From NCBI RefSeq assembly GCF_001424985.1, contig NZ_LMDA01000027.1:65894-129893 (forward strand): 64,000 nucleotides of DNA, given 5' to 3'. Below, piece after piece: positions 35,218-44,177 of this stretch. Below the pieces are notes generated by a model. That model was not told where the DNA came from. It saw nothing but the letters and a program-made list of their open reading frames with translations, and ran no database searches. Made by a program: the position numbers and the translations under genes. This DNA is from Rhizobium sp. Root1212. Its GTDB lineage: Bacteria > Pseudomonadota > Alphaproteobacteria > Rhizobiales > Rhizobiaceae. Every line of letters begins with the position of its first letter. Position 1 is the first letter of the stretch.

Positions 35218-36146
35218 GGCCCGGCGGCGGAAAACAGCGCGGCATGGAGAGCGGCGCGGTGGCCGGCCCCAAGCGTGACGCGCATCGTTTCCCCGACGAT
35301 AATGGCGAGGCGGAAGAGCAGCGTAGAGACAATATTATGGTGCCGGCGGAAATAGCGGATGCGGTTGGACGTCATCAGCCCCGAAAGATATGTGTTTTCG
35401 TGATACTCGCCGCCGAAATGCACGGCGCGGGCGCGGGTTTCGTAAACCACGCCCAATCCGGCGCTGCGCACCCTTTCCATGTAGTCGACTTCCTCGCTGT
35501 AGAGGAAGAAGGATTCGTCCCAGCTGCCCACGGTTTTGCGCGCTTTCGCGGAGATTGCCAGTGCCGCCCCCGTCGCCCAGTCCACCACGCCGCCGGTGCT
35601 ATAAAGATCCGGCGAGCTGACGATCTCGCCGATGCCGAGCTTTGCCGCCATCTTCGTTCCCAAAAGCGCGTCGGACCAGATCGTTAGGAGAGAGGGCTCG
35701 CGGCGCAGCGAATGGGCGACCGTTCCATCTTCGTTCAACACCTTCGGAACGGCAATGCCGATGGACGCATCCGCAAGGCGGCGGCTGAGCAGGTGAACGC
35801 AGCCCGGCTGCAGCCGCACATCGGGATTGAGAACCAGAACGTCGGTGTCCGGCGTAAGCGTTGCGACGGCGGCATTGATGCCGGCGGCATAACCGGCATT
35901 CCTGCCCGTTTCTATCACCGTGACCCCGATCGGATGCGCGCGCGCCAGCGCGACGGAATCGTCGCGCGAGGCATTGTCGACGACGATGACCTCATAACGA
36001 TCGACGCCTTCGAGCCCCGCTTCAAGCGAATCCAGTAACCCCGGCAAAACCTCGCCGCTGTTGTAGGTAACGATCACAAGCGCAATTCGGGCGTCGGCAT
36101 GATGTACGGTCGCGCCACCCGGCGCTGTTTTCAGCAAGGCATCCAT
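35196..36146 (-). CDS. Family 2 glycosyltransferase (rhamnosyltransferase-like)
   Basis: A 316-residue GT-A enzyme with IALVIVTYNSGEVLPGLLDSL, VVDNASRDDS, the NAGYAAGINAAV block and VLNPDVRL. These are the features of WbbL-type rhamnosyltransferases, and dTDP-rhamnose genes occur in this locus, so rhamnose is a reasonable donor guess. The DESFFLYSEEVDYMERV segment is the usual base-containing region of this subfamily. It is transcribed divergently from the gene at 36491. Confidence 0.9.
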   Translation of the reverse strand: MDALLKTAPGGATVHHADARIALVIVTYNSGEVLPGLLDSLEAGLEGVDRYEVIVVDNASRDDSVALARAHPIGVTVIETGRNAGYAAGINAAVATLTPDTDVLVLNPDVRLQPGCVHLLSRRLADASIGIAVPKVLNEDGTVAHSLRREPSLLTIWSDALLGTKMAAKLGIGEIVSSPDLYSTGGVVDWATGAALAISAKARKTVGSWDESFFLYSEEVDYMERVRSAGLGVVYETRARAVHFGGEYHENTYLSGLMTSNRIRYFRRHHNIVSTLLFRLAIIVGETMRVTLGAGHRAALHAALFSAAGPQTAPAR

Positions 36147-36490
36147 CTGTCTTTCTCGCTTTCATGGCCCAGGCAAGGGGATGCTGAACCTTGGCCAAAG
36201 TTCGGGCGGACCGGAAGACTGCCGAGAGAGGTAGGCCGGACAGGTACCGGCGGGTATGCTCATCCCGACGGGCATACCCCTTATCGCCGGGCCTCATCCT
36301 ATCGGCGCATGGCGGCAGCATTACCCCCCCATGGAGCTTGCACCGCTAAGCCTTTGAGCGCGGTGTGCTTGTCTCGGTAAGTTTTCTAGCATGCCTTCAA
36401 GATACAGCGGTCCATAGATCGTCAAGGATTCGAAAACGCCGGATTTCCGGGTCCGGCGCAATACATTCGCGCGCCGACTGGAGAGCCTTC
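36147..36490. promoter_or_regulatory. Divergent control region with an inverted repeat
   Basis: This 344-base gap between two divergent genes holds a perfect 8-base inverted repeat, GGGTATGC (36252-36259) and GCATACCC (36272-36279), spaced by 12 bases. The size fits a dimeric regulator site, possibly for one of the LuxR-type proteins of the locus. No gene is seen in the gap. Confidence 0.45.
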
Positions 36491-37774
36491 ATGTCGTTAG
36501 AACTTCAGAATCAGTCCTCGATCATTCCTCATGACATCGTGCAAAGCCTCGTGGAACGGAGAGGGTCGATACCCAAACCGGCCATACAGATCGACCGCCT
36601 CGATATGCTGCGGACCACCTCGCTGGGCGCAAGCCGCCAGGTCGATCATCTTCTGGCGCTCGCCAACAAGGGCCTGCCGCGCATGCACAAGGCCCGTGTC
36701 TTCGGCCATACCCTGCGAGCCATAAAGACAAAGACGGGAGAGACCGAACAGCTCCAGGGAAGAAACCTGCGCTATCAGGCAATGGTCGCACTCGGCCTGT
36801 CCGGCACCACCGACATGCTGCAGCGGCAGGTTCTCGAAGGAACGACAGCCGCTGCCCTTGCGGAAACCACCGCCATGGATGCCGCGGTTTCGACCGATCT
36901 TGGCGCTGTAGCACTCGCAGCCTGGGCCTGCGGGGAAGTCGCGGGCCTTTATGCCGCTCCGCTTTTTCGCCGGATCGCCGAGCGGCTGGCCTCCGACACG
37001 CCCTGCGCCACCGTCGAATGCGCCTGGGCGCTGATCGCGGCACTTGCTGCCCGCGAGCTTGGCGATGTCGAGGATGTCATCACCCTTGCGACAACACGGC
37101 TCATGGTCGGCCGCAGCGCCTCCGGCCTTTTCACCCACACGCTGCCGCCCTCCGCCGGCGGCTATATGCGCGCCCATATCGGCTGCTTTGCCGATCAGGT
37201 CTATCCGATCCAGGCCCTGGCCCGGCTGCATGTCGCGGTCGGCGGCGACGGTATCCTTGCAGCGGCCGAAGCCTGCGCCGAACGGATCTGCACACTGCAA
37301 GGCCCTGCCGGCCAATGGTGGTGGCACTATGACACCCGCGACGGCAGCGTCGTCGAGGGCTATCCGGTTTACAGCGTTCACCAGCACGCCATGGGGCCAA
37401 TGGCCTTGCTCGAACTTCGGGAAGCGGGCGGCACGGACTACACCCAGGCCGTCATCAAGGGACTTGGCTGGCTGAACGAGCATCCCGAAACCCCGAAATC
37501 GCTGGTGTGCTTCGAAAAAGGCGTCATCTGGCGCAAGGTCGCCCGGCGCGAGCCGAACAAGATGATCCGCATCGTCTCCGCCGCAACAACGGGTCTCGTC
37601 CGCGGCTGGAAGCTGCCCGGTATCGACGCGCTCTTTCCGCCCGGCGTGATCGATTACGAATGCCGGCCCTATGAGCTTGGCTGGCTGCTTTACGCTTGGC
37701 TTTCGGGCGGCACGGTTGCGGCGCTCGCAGCCGGGCGCAGGAGCGAGAGCCAACGCCTGCCGAAGGAGCTGTGA
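36491..37774 (+). CDS. Unrecognised protein, possibly an alpha/alpha-toroid fold, in the wecG-wecC operon
   Basis: A 427-residue protein I do not recognise. It is rich in amphipathic helices, lacks a signal peptide, and has a middle block QWWWHYDTRDGSVVEGYP followed by YSVHQHAMGPMALLEL. Together with repeating hydrophobic helices this recalls alpha/alpha-toroid enzymes (polysaccharide lyases, terpene cyclases, C5-epimerases); that resemblance is only by eye. The ATG at 36491 starts MSLELQNQSSIIPHD; longer readings upstream lack similarity. Its stop is one base from the wecG start, so the two are made together. It could modify, hydrolyse or scaffold the ManNAcA-containing glycan. Confidence 0.75.
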   Translation: MSLELQNQSSIIPHDIVQSLVERRGSIPKPAIQIDRLDMLRTTSLGASRQVDHLLALANKGLPRMHKARVFGHTLRAIKTKTGETEQLQGRNLRYQAMVALGLSGTTDMLQRQVLEGTTAAALAETTAMDAAVSTDLGAVALAAWACGEVAGLYAAPLFRRIAERLASDTPCATVECAWALIAALAARELGDVEDVITLATTRLMVGRSASGLFTHTLPPSAGGYMRAHIGCFADQVYPIQALARLHVAVGGDGILAAAEACAERICTLQGPAGQWWWHYDTRDGSVVEGYPVYSVHQHAMGPMALLELREAGGTDYTQAVIKGLGWLNEHPETPKSLVCFEKGVIWRKVARREPNKMIRIVSAATTGLVRGWKLPGIDALFPPGVIDYECRPYELGWLLYAWLSGGTVAALAAGRRSESQRLPKEL

Positions 37775-37775
37775 G

Positions 37776-38600
37776 ATGGGCGGGCAGCGGCAACTTCTGT
37801 TCGGCATGTATCTCGATGCCCTCGACATGAACGAGGTGATCGAGCGCTGCCATACCGCCTTGACCACGCGCAAGCGCCTGCTTCTTGGCGTGCTCAACGC
37901 CGCCAAGATCGTCAGCCTGCACAAGGACCGCATGCTGCGGAACTCCCTGATGGAGTGCGACCTGTTGCTGGCGGACGGGCAATCCGTTGTCTGGGCGAGC
38001 AAGCTCCTGGGCCGGCCCTTGCCGGAGCGCGTGGCCGGCATCGATATCTTCGAGCGCCTGCTGGTGCTCGCCAACAGCGAGGGACGGTCGATCGCGCTTC
38101 TGGGTGCGACGCCCGACGTTCTGCAACGCCTGCAAGTCGTGATCGCCGCGCGCTTTCCCGGTCTCAGGATCGTCTGCGCCCAGCATGGCTATTACAAGCC
38201 GGAGGAAGCGGCCTCGGTTGCCGAGCGCATCCGGGAATCGGGCGCCGACATGCTGTTCATCGGCATGACCTCGCCGAAGAAGGAGATTTTCCTCGGCATA
38301 TACGGCGATACGCTGAATGTGCCGGTGCAGCACGGCGTCGGCGGGTCCTTCGATATCATGGCGGGCCTCACCAAAAGAGCGCCGGCGATCTGGCAGAGAG
38401 CGGGTATGGAATGGGCATACCGCGTTCTTCAGGAGCCTGGACGCCTGTGGTGGCGGTATTTCTCCACCAATGCCAGCTTCATCAAGATGACTGTGACGGA
38501 ATTCATGCATCCGGAGCCCGCTTTCACCTGTGAAGGGGCACAGTATGTATCGCAGGCCGGACCGCGAAATGGGAACAAGCGATTGGGAGAGCGCTCGTGA
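37776..38600 (+). CDS. wecG: WecG/TagA/CpsF-family glycosyltransferase (GT26)
   Basis: A 274-residue GT26 enzyme starting MGGQRQLLFGMYLDALDMNE. It shows the family blocks NAAKIV, LLADGQSVVWASKLLG, ERVAGIDIFERLL, LLGATPDVLQR and MTSPKKEIF, then VGGSFDIMAGLTKRAP and a C-terminal EWAYRVLQEPGRLWWRY. Relatives transfer ManNAcA or ManNAc to lipid-linked GlcNAc. A GGAG site precedes the ATG, and the neighbours WecC and WecB make the matching donor. It probably adds the second sugar of the repeat unit. The stop overlaps wecC as TGATG. Confidence 0.92.
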   Translation: MGGQRQLLFGMYLDALDMNEVIERCHTALTTRKRLLLGVLNAAKIVSLHKDRMLRNSLMECDLLLADGQSVVWASKLLGRPLPERVAGIDIFERLLVLANSEGRSIALLGATPDVLQRLQVVIAARFPGLRIVCAQHGYYKPEEAASVAERIRESGADMLFIGMTSPKKEIFLGIYGDTLNVPVQHGVGGSFDIMAGLTKRAPAIWQRAGMEWAYRVLQEPGRLWWRYFSTNASFIKMTVTEFMHPEPAFTCEGAQYVSQAGPRNGNKRLGERS

Positions 38601-39856
38601 TGAGTGAAGTGTTTAAGGGGCGACTGGCAATATTGGGCATGGGCTATATCGGTTTGCCGACGGCGGTTGCGATCGCGACCCGCGGCATCGACGTGATCGG
38701 CGTCGATATCAATCCCGCGACGGTGGCTGCCGTCTCGCGCGGCGAGGTGCCGTTCATCGAGCCGGACCTGGCGGTCGGGGTGAGCGGTGCCGTGGCGATG
38801 GGGCGACTGACGGCGACGACCGAAACGCCGGAGGCGGACGCCTTCATCATCGCCGTTCCCACACCTTTCAACGAAGACCGGACAGCCGACCTTTCCTATG
38901 TGAAGGCGGCGGCCGAGCAGATCGCGCCGAAACTCAGGAGCGGCAATATCGTCGTTCTGGAATCGACCTCGCCCCCCGGCACCACAGAAAAGGTGGCCGA
39001 ATGGATCAGCGCGCTGCGCCCGGACCTGAAAATGCCGCGCGACGGCGAAAACGGCAGCGACATCTTCGTCGCCCATTGCCCCGAGCGGGTGCTGCCCGGC
39101 CGCATCATGATCGAGATCGTCACCAACGACCGCGTGGTTGGCGGGCTCACCCCGAAATGCGCCGACAAGGCGGCCTCGATCTACCGGCTGTTCGCTCAAG
39201 GGGAAATCCTGCTGACGGATGCCGCCAGCGCCGAAATGGCCAAGCTGGTGGAAAATGCCTACCGCGACGTCAACATCGCCTTTGCCAACGAGCTGTCGCT
39301 GATCAGCGAGTCTATGCATATCGATGTGTGGGAAGTCATCCGGCTCGCCAACCGGCATCCGCGCGTCAGCATCCTCAGCCCCGGCCCCGGTGTCGGCGGG
39401 CATTGCATTCCGGTCGATCCCTGGTTCATCGTCTCGGCGGCACCGGGTCTTGCCAAGCTGATCCGCACGGCACGCGAGGTGAACGATCACCGGCCGCATC
39501 ACGTTGCCGAGCAGGTGGTGGAGAAAGCCAAGAAATTCCGCTCACCGACGGTTGCCTGCCTTGGCCTGACCTTCAAGGCCAATGTGGACGACGTGCGCGA
39601 AAGCCCGGCGATCGAGGTCGTCGGCCTGATCGCAGCCGCCTTGCCGGATACCGAGATCCTGATCTGCGATCCTTACGTGGATACCGTGCCCAAGGCCTTG
39701 GCCGGCTTCGGCAACCTTCGCCTCGAAGGCGCCCATCAGGCCGTGGAACGCGCCGATATCGTCGTTCTCTTGGTGGAGCACGAGCCGTTCAAGACGATCA
39801 AGCATACGCGCCTCGGCGGAAAGGTCGTCTACGACACGCGCGGCGCCTGGCGCTGA
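38600..39856 (+). CDS. wecC: WecC, UDP-N-acetyl-D-mannosaminuronate dehydrogenase
   Basis: A 418-residue UDP-sugar dehydrogenase. The N-terminal NAD fold is AILGMGYIGLPTAVA, followed by VPTPF, ESTSPPGTTEK, CPERVLPGR and the catalytic Cys in GPGVGGHCIPVDPWF. The segment DVNIAFANELSLI and others follow E. coli WecC closely as I recall that protein. It oxidises UDP-ManNAc to UDP-ManNAcA with two NAD. The ATG sits in a TGATG overlap with wecG. A terminator follows after 35 bases. Confidence 0.94.
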   Translation: MSEVFKGRLAILGMGYIGLPTAVAIATRGIDVIGVDINPATVAAVSRGEVPFIEPDLAVGVSGAVAMGRLTATTETPEADAFIIAVPTPFNEDRTADLSYVKAAAEQIAPKLRSGNIVVLESTSPPGTTEKVAEWISALRPDLKMPRDGENGSDIFVAHCPERVLPGRIMIEIVTNDRVVGGLTPKCADKAASIYRLFAQGEILLTDAASAEMAKLVENAYRDVNIAFANELSLISESMHIDVWEVIRLANRHPRVSILSPGPGVGGHCIPVDPWFIVSAAPGLAKLIRTAREVNDHRPHHVAEQVVEKAKKFRSPTVACLGLTFKANVDDVRESPAIEVVGLIAAALPDTEILICDPYVDTVPKALAGFGNLRLEGAHQAVERADIVVLLVEHEPFKTIKHTRLGGKVVYDTRGAWR

Positions 39857-39891
39857 AATACAGGCTACCGCGACCCCGCCAGCATGAAGAG

Positions 39892-39916
39892 CCCGCCGTC
39901 ACCCGGCGGGTTCTTT
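39892..39916 (+). terminator. Rho-independent terminator after wecC
   Basis: CCCGCCG (39892-39898) pairs with CGGCGGG (39904-39910) and is followed by TTCTTTC. It closes the 36491-wecG-wecC operon. Confidence 0.75.
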
Positions 39917-39955
39917 CGTGACGATCACTCATTATATATATGCACACATCTTCAT

Positions 39956-39993
39956 ATAACAAAAATGGCCGAAACGGCTTCCCGTTTCGGCCA
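39956..39993 (-). terminator. Rho-independent terminator after wecB
   Basis: GGCCGAAACGG (39967-39977) pairs with CCGTTTCGGCC (39982-39992) around CTTC. On the minus strand it is followed by ATTTTTGTTAT. It lies 23 bases beyond the wecB stop. Confidence 0.85.
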
Positions 39994-40015
39994 CTCAATT
40001 GACTGTCGGCGGATA

Positions 40016-41266
40016 TTATTCGCCGGGTAGGATCGGCATGTCGCCAAAGTTCGGCATCGGCCCTAGAGGAACGGGTATGCCGTTCGGCCGGCGGATCGGG
40101 CGGGCGGTTTTGCGAAGGGGCGTGCGGATCGGGCGGCCGAATTCATCGGGCCGTTCGCCCAGGCCAAAATAATGCTCGATCGCATGCACGGACCGCATCG
40201 ATGCATTGCCGTCGCCGTAAGGATTGACGGCGCGCGACATGCGCAGATAGGCGCGCCGATCGACGAGCAGCGTCGAGACGGCATCAAAGACCCGGTCTTC
40301 GTCCGTGCCGATCAGCCGGACCGTCCCGGCCGCGACTGCTTCCGGCCGCTCCGTCGTATCGCGCATCACCAGCACCGGCTTGCCGAAGGTCGGCGCTTCT
40401 TCCTGCACCCCGCCGCTGTCGGTCAGCACGATGGAGCAATCGCGCATCGCCCGGACAAAGTCGCAATAATCGAGCGGGCGGGTGATGATGACATTCTCCA
40501 GCCCGACCAGCGGCGGCAGGAGCACATCCCGGACCGCCGGATTGAGATGGGCGGGCAGGAGGAAGGCGATATGGGGGAAGGCTTTTGCCAGCCGCGCGAT
40601 GGCGCGGGCCGTCTGGGCCATGGGCTCGCCCCAGGACTCGCGGCGATGGGCGGTGATCAGCACCGTCTTGCGCCCCGCGATCTTCTCAAGGTCCGGGTTT
40701 TCGAACGGACTGTTGCGGCCGGAAACCTGCAGCAGGGCATCGATCACCGTATTGCCGGTGACTACGATATCCTGCTCGCCGACCCCGTCGTGGAGAAGAT
40801 TGGATTTTGACGTCTGCGTGGGCGCCAGATGCAGGGCGGCGAGCTGCGTCGTCAGGCGCCGGTTGATTTCTTCCGGGAAGGGATTGAAGCGATCCCCGGT
40901 GCGCAAGCCCGCTTCCAGATGGATCAGCGGAATGCGGGTGTAGAAGGCGGCCAGCGCCGCGGCAAAGCAGGTCGTGGTATCTCCCTGCACGAGAAGGGCA
41001 TCCGGGTTTTCGGCCTTGATCACGGCCGATACGCCGTTCAGCACGCGGGACGTCACGGTTTCGAGCGTCTGCGCCTGCGTGATGATATTGAGATCATGAT
41101 CGGGGCGAATGCCGAACAGCTGGTTGACCTGATCGAGCATCTCCCGGTGCTGTCCGGTAACGGCGACCACGGGCATGCAGTGCCGCGAACGCGCCAGAGC
41201 ATCGACCAGCGGAGCCATCTTGATGGCTTCGGGCCGGGTTCCGTAAACGAGCAGTATCTTGCGCAT
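40016..41266 (-). CDS. wecB: WecB, UDP-N-acetylglucosamine 2-epimerase
   Basis: A 416-residue non-hydrolysing epimerase that makes UDP-ManNAc from UDP-GlcNAc. It starts MRKILLVYGTRPEAIKMAPL and has QHREMLDQV, VQGDTTTCFAA, HLEAGLRTGD and DSGGVQEEAPTFGKPVLV. The core ends near residue 370; a further stretch of about 45 residues rich in Arg and Pro (RPIRTPLRK, RPIRRPNGIPV) follows and is not part of the family. The ATG at 41266 has an AAGGGAAG ribosome site. It follows the BY-kinase gene and ends at a clear terminator. Confidence 0.93.
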   Translation of the reverse strand: MRKILLVYGTRPEAIKMAPLVDALARSRHCMPVVAVTGQHREMLDQVNQLFGIRPDHDLNIITQAQTLETVTSRVLNGVSAVIKAENPDALLVQGDTTTCFAAALAAFYTRIPLIHLEAGLRTGDRFNPFPEEINRRLTTQLAALHLAPTQTSKSNLLHDGVGEQDIVVTGNTVIDALLQVSGRNSPFENPDLEKIAGRKTVLITAHRRESWGEPMAQTARAIARLAKAFPHIAFLLPAHLNPAVRDVLLPPLVGLENVIITRPLDYCDFVRAMRDCSIVLTDSGGVQEEAPTFGKPVLVMRDTTERPEAVAAGTVRLIGTDEDRVFDAVSTLLVDRRAYLRMSRAVNPYGDGNASMRSVHAIEHYFGLGERPDEFGRPIRTPLRKTARPIRRPNGIPVPLGPMPNFGDMPILPGE

Positions 41267-41357
41267 GCTGACTTCCCTTCTGAATGGCAGGCCGTTCTGA
41301 AATGGCGAGGTTTGCAAAAGCTTTGATTTTTAAAGTGTCCGTGGCGGCTCGGGTCCT

Positions 41358-42146
41358 TCAGTATCCCGGCCCGTGCCGGCAGCGGTTGAGGACGACGCCG
41401 AGAACATTGGTGCGCTCGGCGAGATCCCGCTCGCAGGCTTCCAGCTCCTCGATGGTGCTCTGTTCGGCTGCCGCGACGATGATCACGCCGTCGACGTTCG
41501 GCAGAAAGGCCGTGACTTCGTCGCTCGTCAGCATCGCGGTCATGTCGAAGAGCAGGACATCGGGCTTCATGCGCTCGCGCAGATCTGCGAGCACGCGTCC
41601 CGTATCGCCGTTCTGCAGCAGCTCGGCGGCAAGGCGCACGGGCTGGCTGTTGGCGGCGATCGCCAGATTTTCACCGTAGCGCTGCAGGATGTCGGGGATG
41701 TCGATCTCACGCTTCAGGAAGGATTCCATCGACTGCGGATCTGTCATGCCCGTCATGGCCGCGAGGCGCGGATGCTTCAGGTCGAAATCCATCAGCACCG
41801 TCCGGCAGTCCCGTTGATGGGCGAGGCTGAACGCCAAGTTCAGCGCCACCGTCGATTTGCCGCAGCCGCGCGTCGGCGACGTGATGGCGACGGAGGTCCA
41901 GCCGTTTTGCCGCATCATCTGCAGGATACGCGTCCGCAGCATGTCGAAAGCATCATGGGCGGCATCCGAATGGTTGTTGGTGACGATCCGGTTGCGCGCC
42001 ATGACGCGGTGGTCGATCAGCAGCGGCTCGAGGCTGCTCCAGGCGATTTCGCGTCCCAGCCGCGCGCAGGCCTGGATCGTCTCGACGAATTGATCCGCGC
42101 TGAAAAGGCGTGACGCATCGGGAGGGGGGGCTGCATATCTTTCCAT
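41358..42146 (-). CDS. BY-kinase-like ATPase for polysaccharide chain-length control
   Basis: A 262-residue cytoplasmic ATPase of the CpsD/CapB type. It has Walker A (SPTRGCGKST, residues 90-99), Walker A' (VLMDFDLKHP, 117-126) and Walker B (DVLLFDMTAM, 196-205). Typical BY-kinases end in a Tyr cluster that is phosphorylated; here the C-terminus has a single Tyr (CRHGPGY). It should work with the Wzz-type protein encoded just upstream. The ATG at 42146 has a TTGAGAG ribosome site; an ATG at 42152 and a TTG at 42206 (in a TTGA overlap with wzz) are alternatives. Confidence 0.85.
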   Translation of the reverse strand: MERYAAPPPDASRLFSADQFVETIQACARLGREIAWSSLEPLLIDHRVMARNRIVTNNHSDAAHDAFDMLRTRILQMMRQNGWTSVAITSPTRGCGKSTVALNLAFSLAHQRDCRTVLMDFDLKHPRLAAMTGMTDPQSMESFLKREIDIPDILQRYGENLAIAANSQPVRLAAELLQNGDTGRVLADLRERMKPDVLLFDMTAMLTSDEVTAFLPNVDGVIIVAAAEQSTIEELEACERDLAERTNVLGVVLNRCRHGPGY

Positions 42147-42202
42147 GAGCATACTCTCAATCAGCGAAATCGTTTGGTTTCGGCAGTCGTATTTCAGTCT
42201 CT

Positions 42203-43762
42203 TCAAGTCCCGGAAAGGCCCGCCAACAGCCGGCGAAGGACAATTCCAAGCGGCTCCCGATAGGAAATCGCTGCGGCGAGCACCGGCAGCACTGCGACGG
42301 AAATCATGAGGACGGCGGCATTGCCGCGCCAGAAGGCCTGAGGCCGATCTCCCGGCGCCTGGATATCGGGGATGACCGCGAGCGGCGGCACATCGGACAG
42401 ACGCATCAGCTCGATAGGGCGGCGCACCGTCCGGTTCATCATCTCCAGAAGCACCACAAGGCCGAGACCGAGGCCGAGGCCGAGCACGGCTCCCATCAGG
42501 ATGATGCGCTTGCTACGCGGGCTGATGGGACTTGCCGGCGGAGTTGCCGCCTCCAGCAGCGAAAATCGGCTGCCGTCCGCCCGCATCTCGATCTGCTCGC
42601 CGGTCGAGGCTTCGGCCCGCCGGGCAATGGCGTTGTTGTATTGAGTCTGGATGTTTTCACGGTTGCGCTCCAGCGAGTTCAGCATGGTCTCGCTGGCCGG
42701 CGTCGCAGTGATCGAGGCGGTGAGGTCCGAAACCCGCCGGGCGATATCGGTCTTCTCGCGGGCGATCGCTTCCAGCCGGTTATCGACATCGGAAAGCTGC
42801 AAATCCAGCCCGAAGGAACTGGGCGCGCCGTCCTCGACCTTTTCCGCCTTCTGGTCGGACTTCGGTTGCGGCATGACCATTCTGCTCTGCAGCGCATGAA
42901 TGCGCGCCCGCAACGAGACGATGCTCGGGCTGTCTTCGGAGAAGATCGCGAGCTGGTCCGCCAGTGCCCGGTTGAGATCGGCGAGCATCTGCTGTTCGGG
43001 AGTAACAGGGGCGGCGCCTGTCAGCTGGCCGGCGCTGGCATAGGTGGCGATCAGGTTGCTGCGTCGCGAGCGAAGTTCCGCCTCTTCCTGCTCCAGGCCG
43101 GCAAGCCGTCCCTGAAGCAGGCTTTGCTGACTGCGGCGGAATTCGAGGTTTTCCGGAAGCGTATCCTTGTTGGCGTTCTTGAACTTGAGGATATCGGCTT
43201 CGATCTGGTTCAGGCTCGTACCGAGCTTTGAAACTTCCTGATCGAAAAACTTGACGGTGCTGCCGGCTCTGTTGGTGCGCTGCTGCTGGTTGAGACCGAG
43301 GATCATCGACGCGATCTCGTTTGCGGCATTGGCCGCAACGAGCGGATCACGCGCCTGGAAGGCGACGTTGAGGATCATCGCGCCACCGGGCTCGTTGAGC
43401 GGCATTTGCTCGAAACCGACACGCGCTTTCATATCGGCAACGATATCCTCGTCCGCCGGCATCGTTTCGGCGTCGCCATAGAGATCGAGATTTCTGGCGA
43501 GCGTCAGGAGATTGTCGCGGGCGGTGACCAGTTGCTGGACGATTTGCAACTGCTCTGCCGGCCCGGTCGGCACTGTGGAGCGCGCAAGCTCGGCAGGAAT
43601 TTGCGGATTTTCAGCGAGAATGCGGGCGTCTGCGCTGTAGACCGTCGGCAGGACGCGGGTTGCAATGATGGCAAGCAGCAGCACCGACAGGAAAATGGCG
43701 AGCACATACGGCAGCCTGCGCACGAGCAGTGATATGTAAAACCGGACGTCCGTATTACCCAT
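42203..43762 (-). CDS. Wzz/GumC-type polysaccharide chain-length determinant
   Basis: A 519-residue membrane protein starting MGNTDVRFYISLLVRRLPYV, with a first membrane segment at about residues 18-38, a long periplasmic region with coiled coil (DQEVSKLGTSLNQIEADIL, then LLQGRLAGLEQEEAELRS), and a second membrane segment (ILMGAVLGLGLGLGLVVLLE). A third hydrophobic segment lies near the C-terminus (VLMISVAVLPVLAAAISY). It sets chain length of the second polysaccharide together with the separately encoded ATPase; ExoP-type proteins fuse the two. It leads the wzz-kinase-wecB operon. Confidence 0.9.
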   Translation of the reverse strand: MGNTDVRFYISLLVRRLPYVLAIFLSVLLLAIIATRVLPTVYSADARILAENPQIPAELARSTVPTGPAEQLQIVQQLVTARDNLLTLARNLDLYGDAETMPADEDIVADMKARVGFEQMPLNEPGGAMILNVAFQARDPLVAANAANEIASMILGLNQQQRTNRAGSTVKFFDQEVSKLGTSLNQIEADILKFKNANKDTLPENLEFRRSQQSLLQGRLAGLEQEEAELRSRRSNLIATYASAGQLTGAAPVTPEQQMLADLNRALADQLAIFSEDSPSIVSLRARIHALQSRMVMPQPKSDQKAEKVEDGAPSSFGLDLQLSDVDNRLEAIAREKTDIARRVSDLTASITATPASETMLNSLERNRENIQTQYNNAIARRAEASTGEQIEMRADGSRFSLLEAATPPASPISPRSKRIILMGAVLGLGLGLGLVVLLEMMNRTVRRPIELMRLSDVPPLAVIPDIQAPGDRPQAFWRGNAAVLMISVAVLPVLAAAISYREPLGIVLRRLLAGLSGT

Positions 43763-44177
43763 AGCCAACCACTCAAGTCGTGTCGTCTCAGGCAATATCT
43801 TCAAGCGGATGCCGGTTGCTTGATAGTTCCTCAATGGTAGTGAGCAAACCGGCACCGGGCCGATAGTGGTAGTCCCTTCGGCTAAGTGCGCTCTCCCATT
43901 GCATTACAAGCTACCGCAGTTCCGCATGGGGTAAGGGGAACCCGCCGCCTTCGCGCTCCGGACCGTCAGGTCGTGCATCCGCTGCGGCGGCTTTCTTTGT
44001 GGCGGGGTTAGATAAAGACGCGCGCCCATCTCCTAACGACGGAGGATGCCCCATCACCCTGCGCCCAAAGTGCAGGGCCGTGCTGTCTTTCACCGTCCCG
44101 CCGTCGCGGGCATCATGACCGCAATCGTCAAGGGTCGAAGCAGCATGCCCGCTTTCTCCACGGCATCGGAAAAAAAG
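43763..44177. other. Divergent gap between wzz and a glycosyltransferase
   Basis: About 415 bases, possibly shorter if the glycosyltransferase starts at an earlier ATG (44145 or 44115). I see no gene or clear terminator. It should carry the promoters of both flanking units. Confidence 0.5.

Noticed and set aside
36497-38074. A 525-codon minus-strand frame opposite the unrecognised gene and wecG
   Set aside because: The plus strand has overlapping coupled genes and a terminator; the minus frame has no ribosome site and no recognisable protein.
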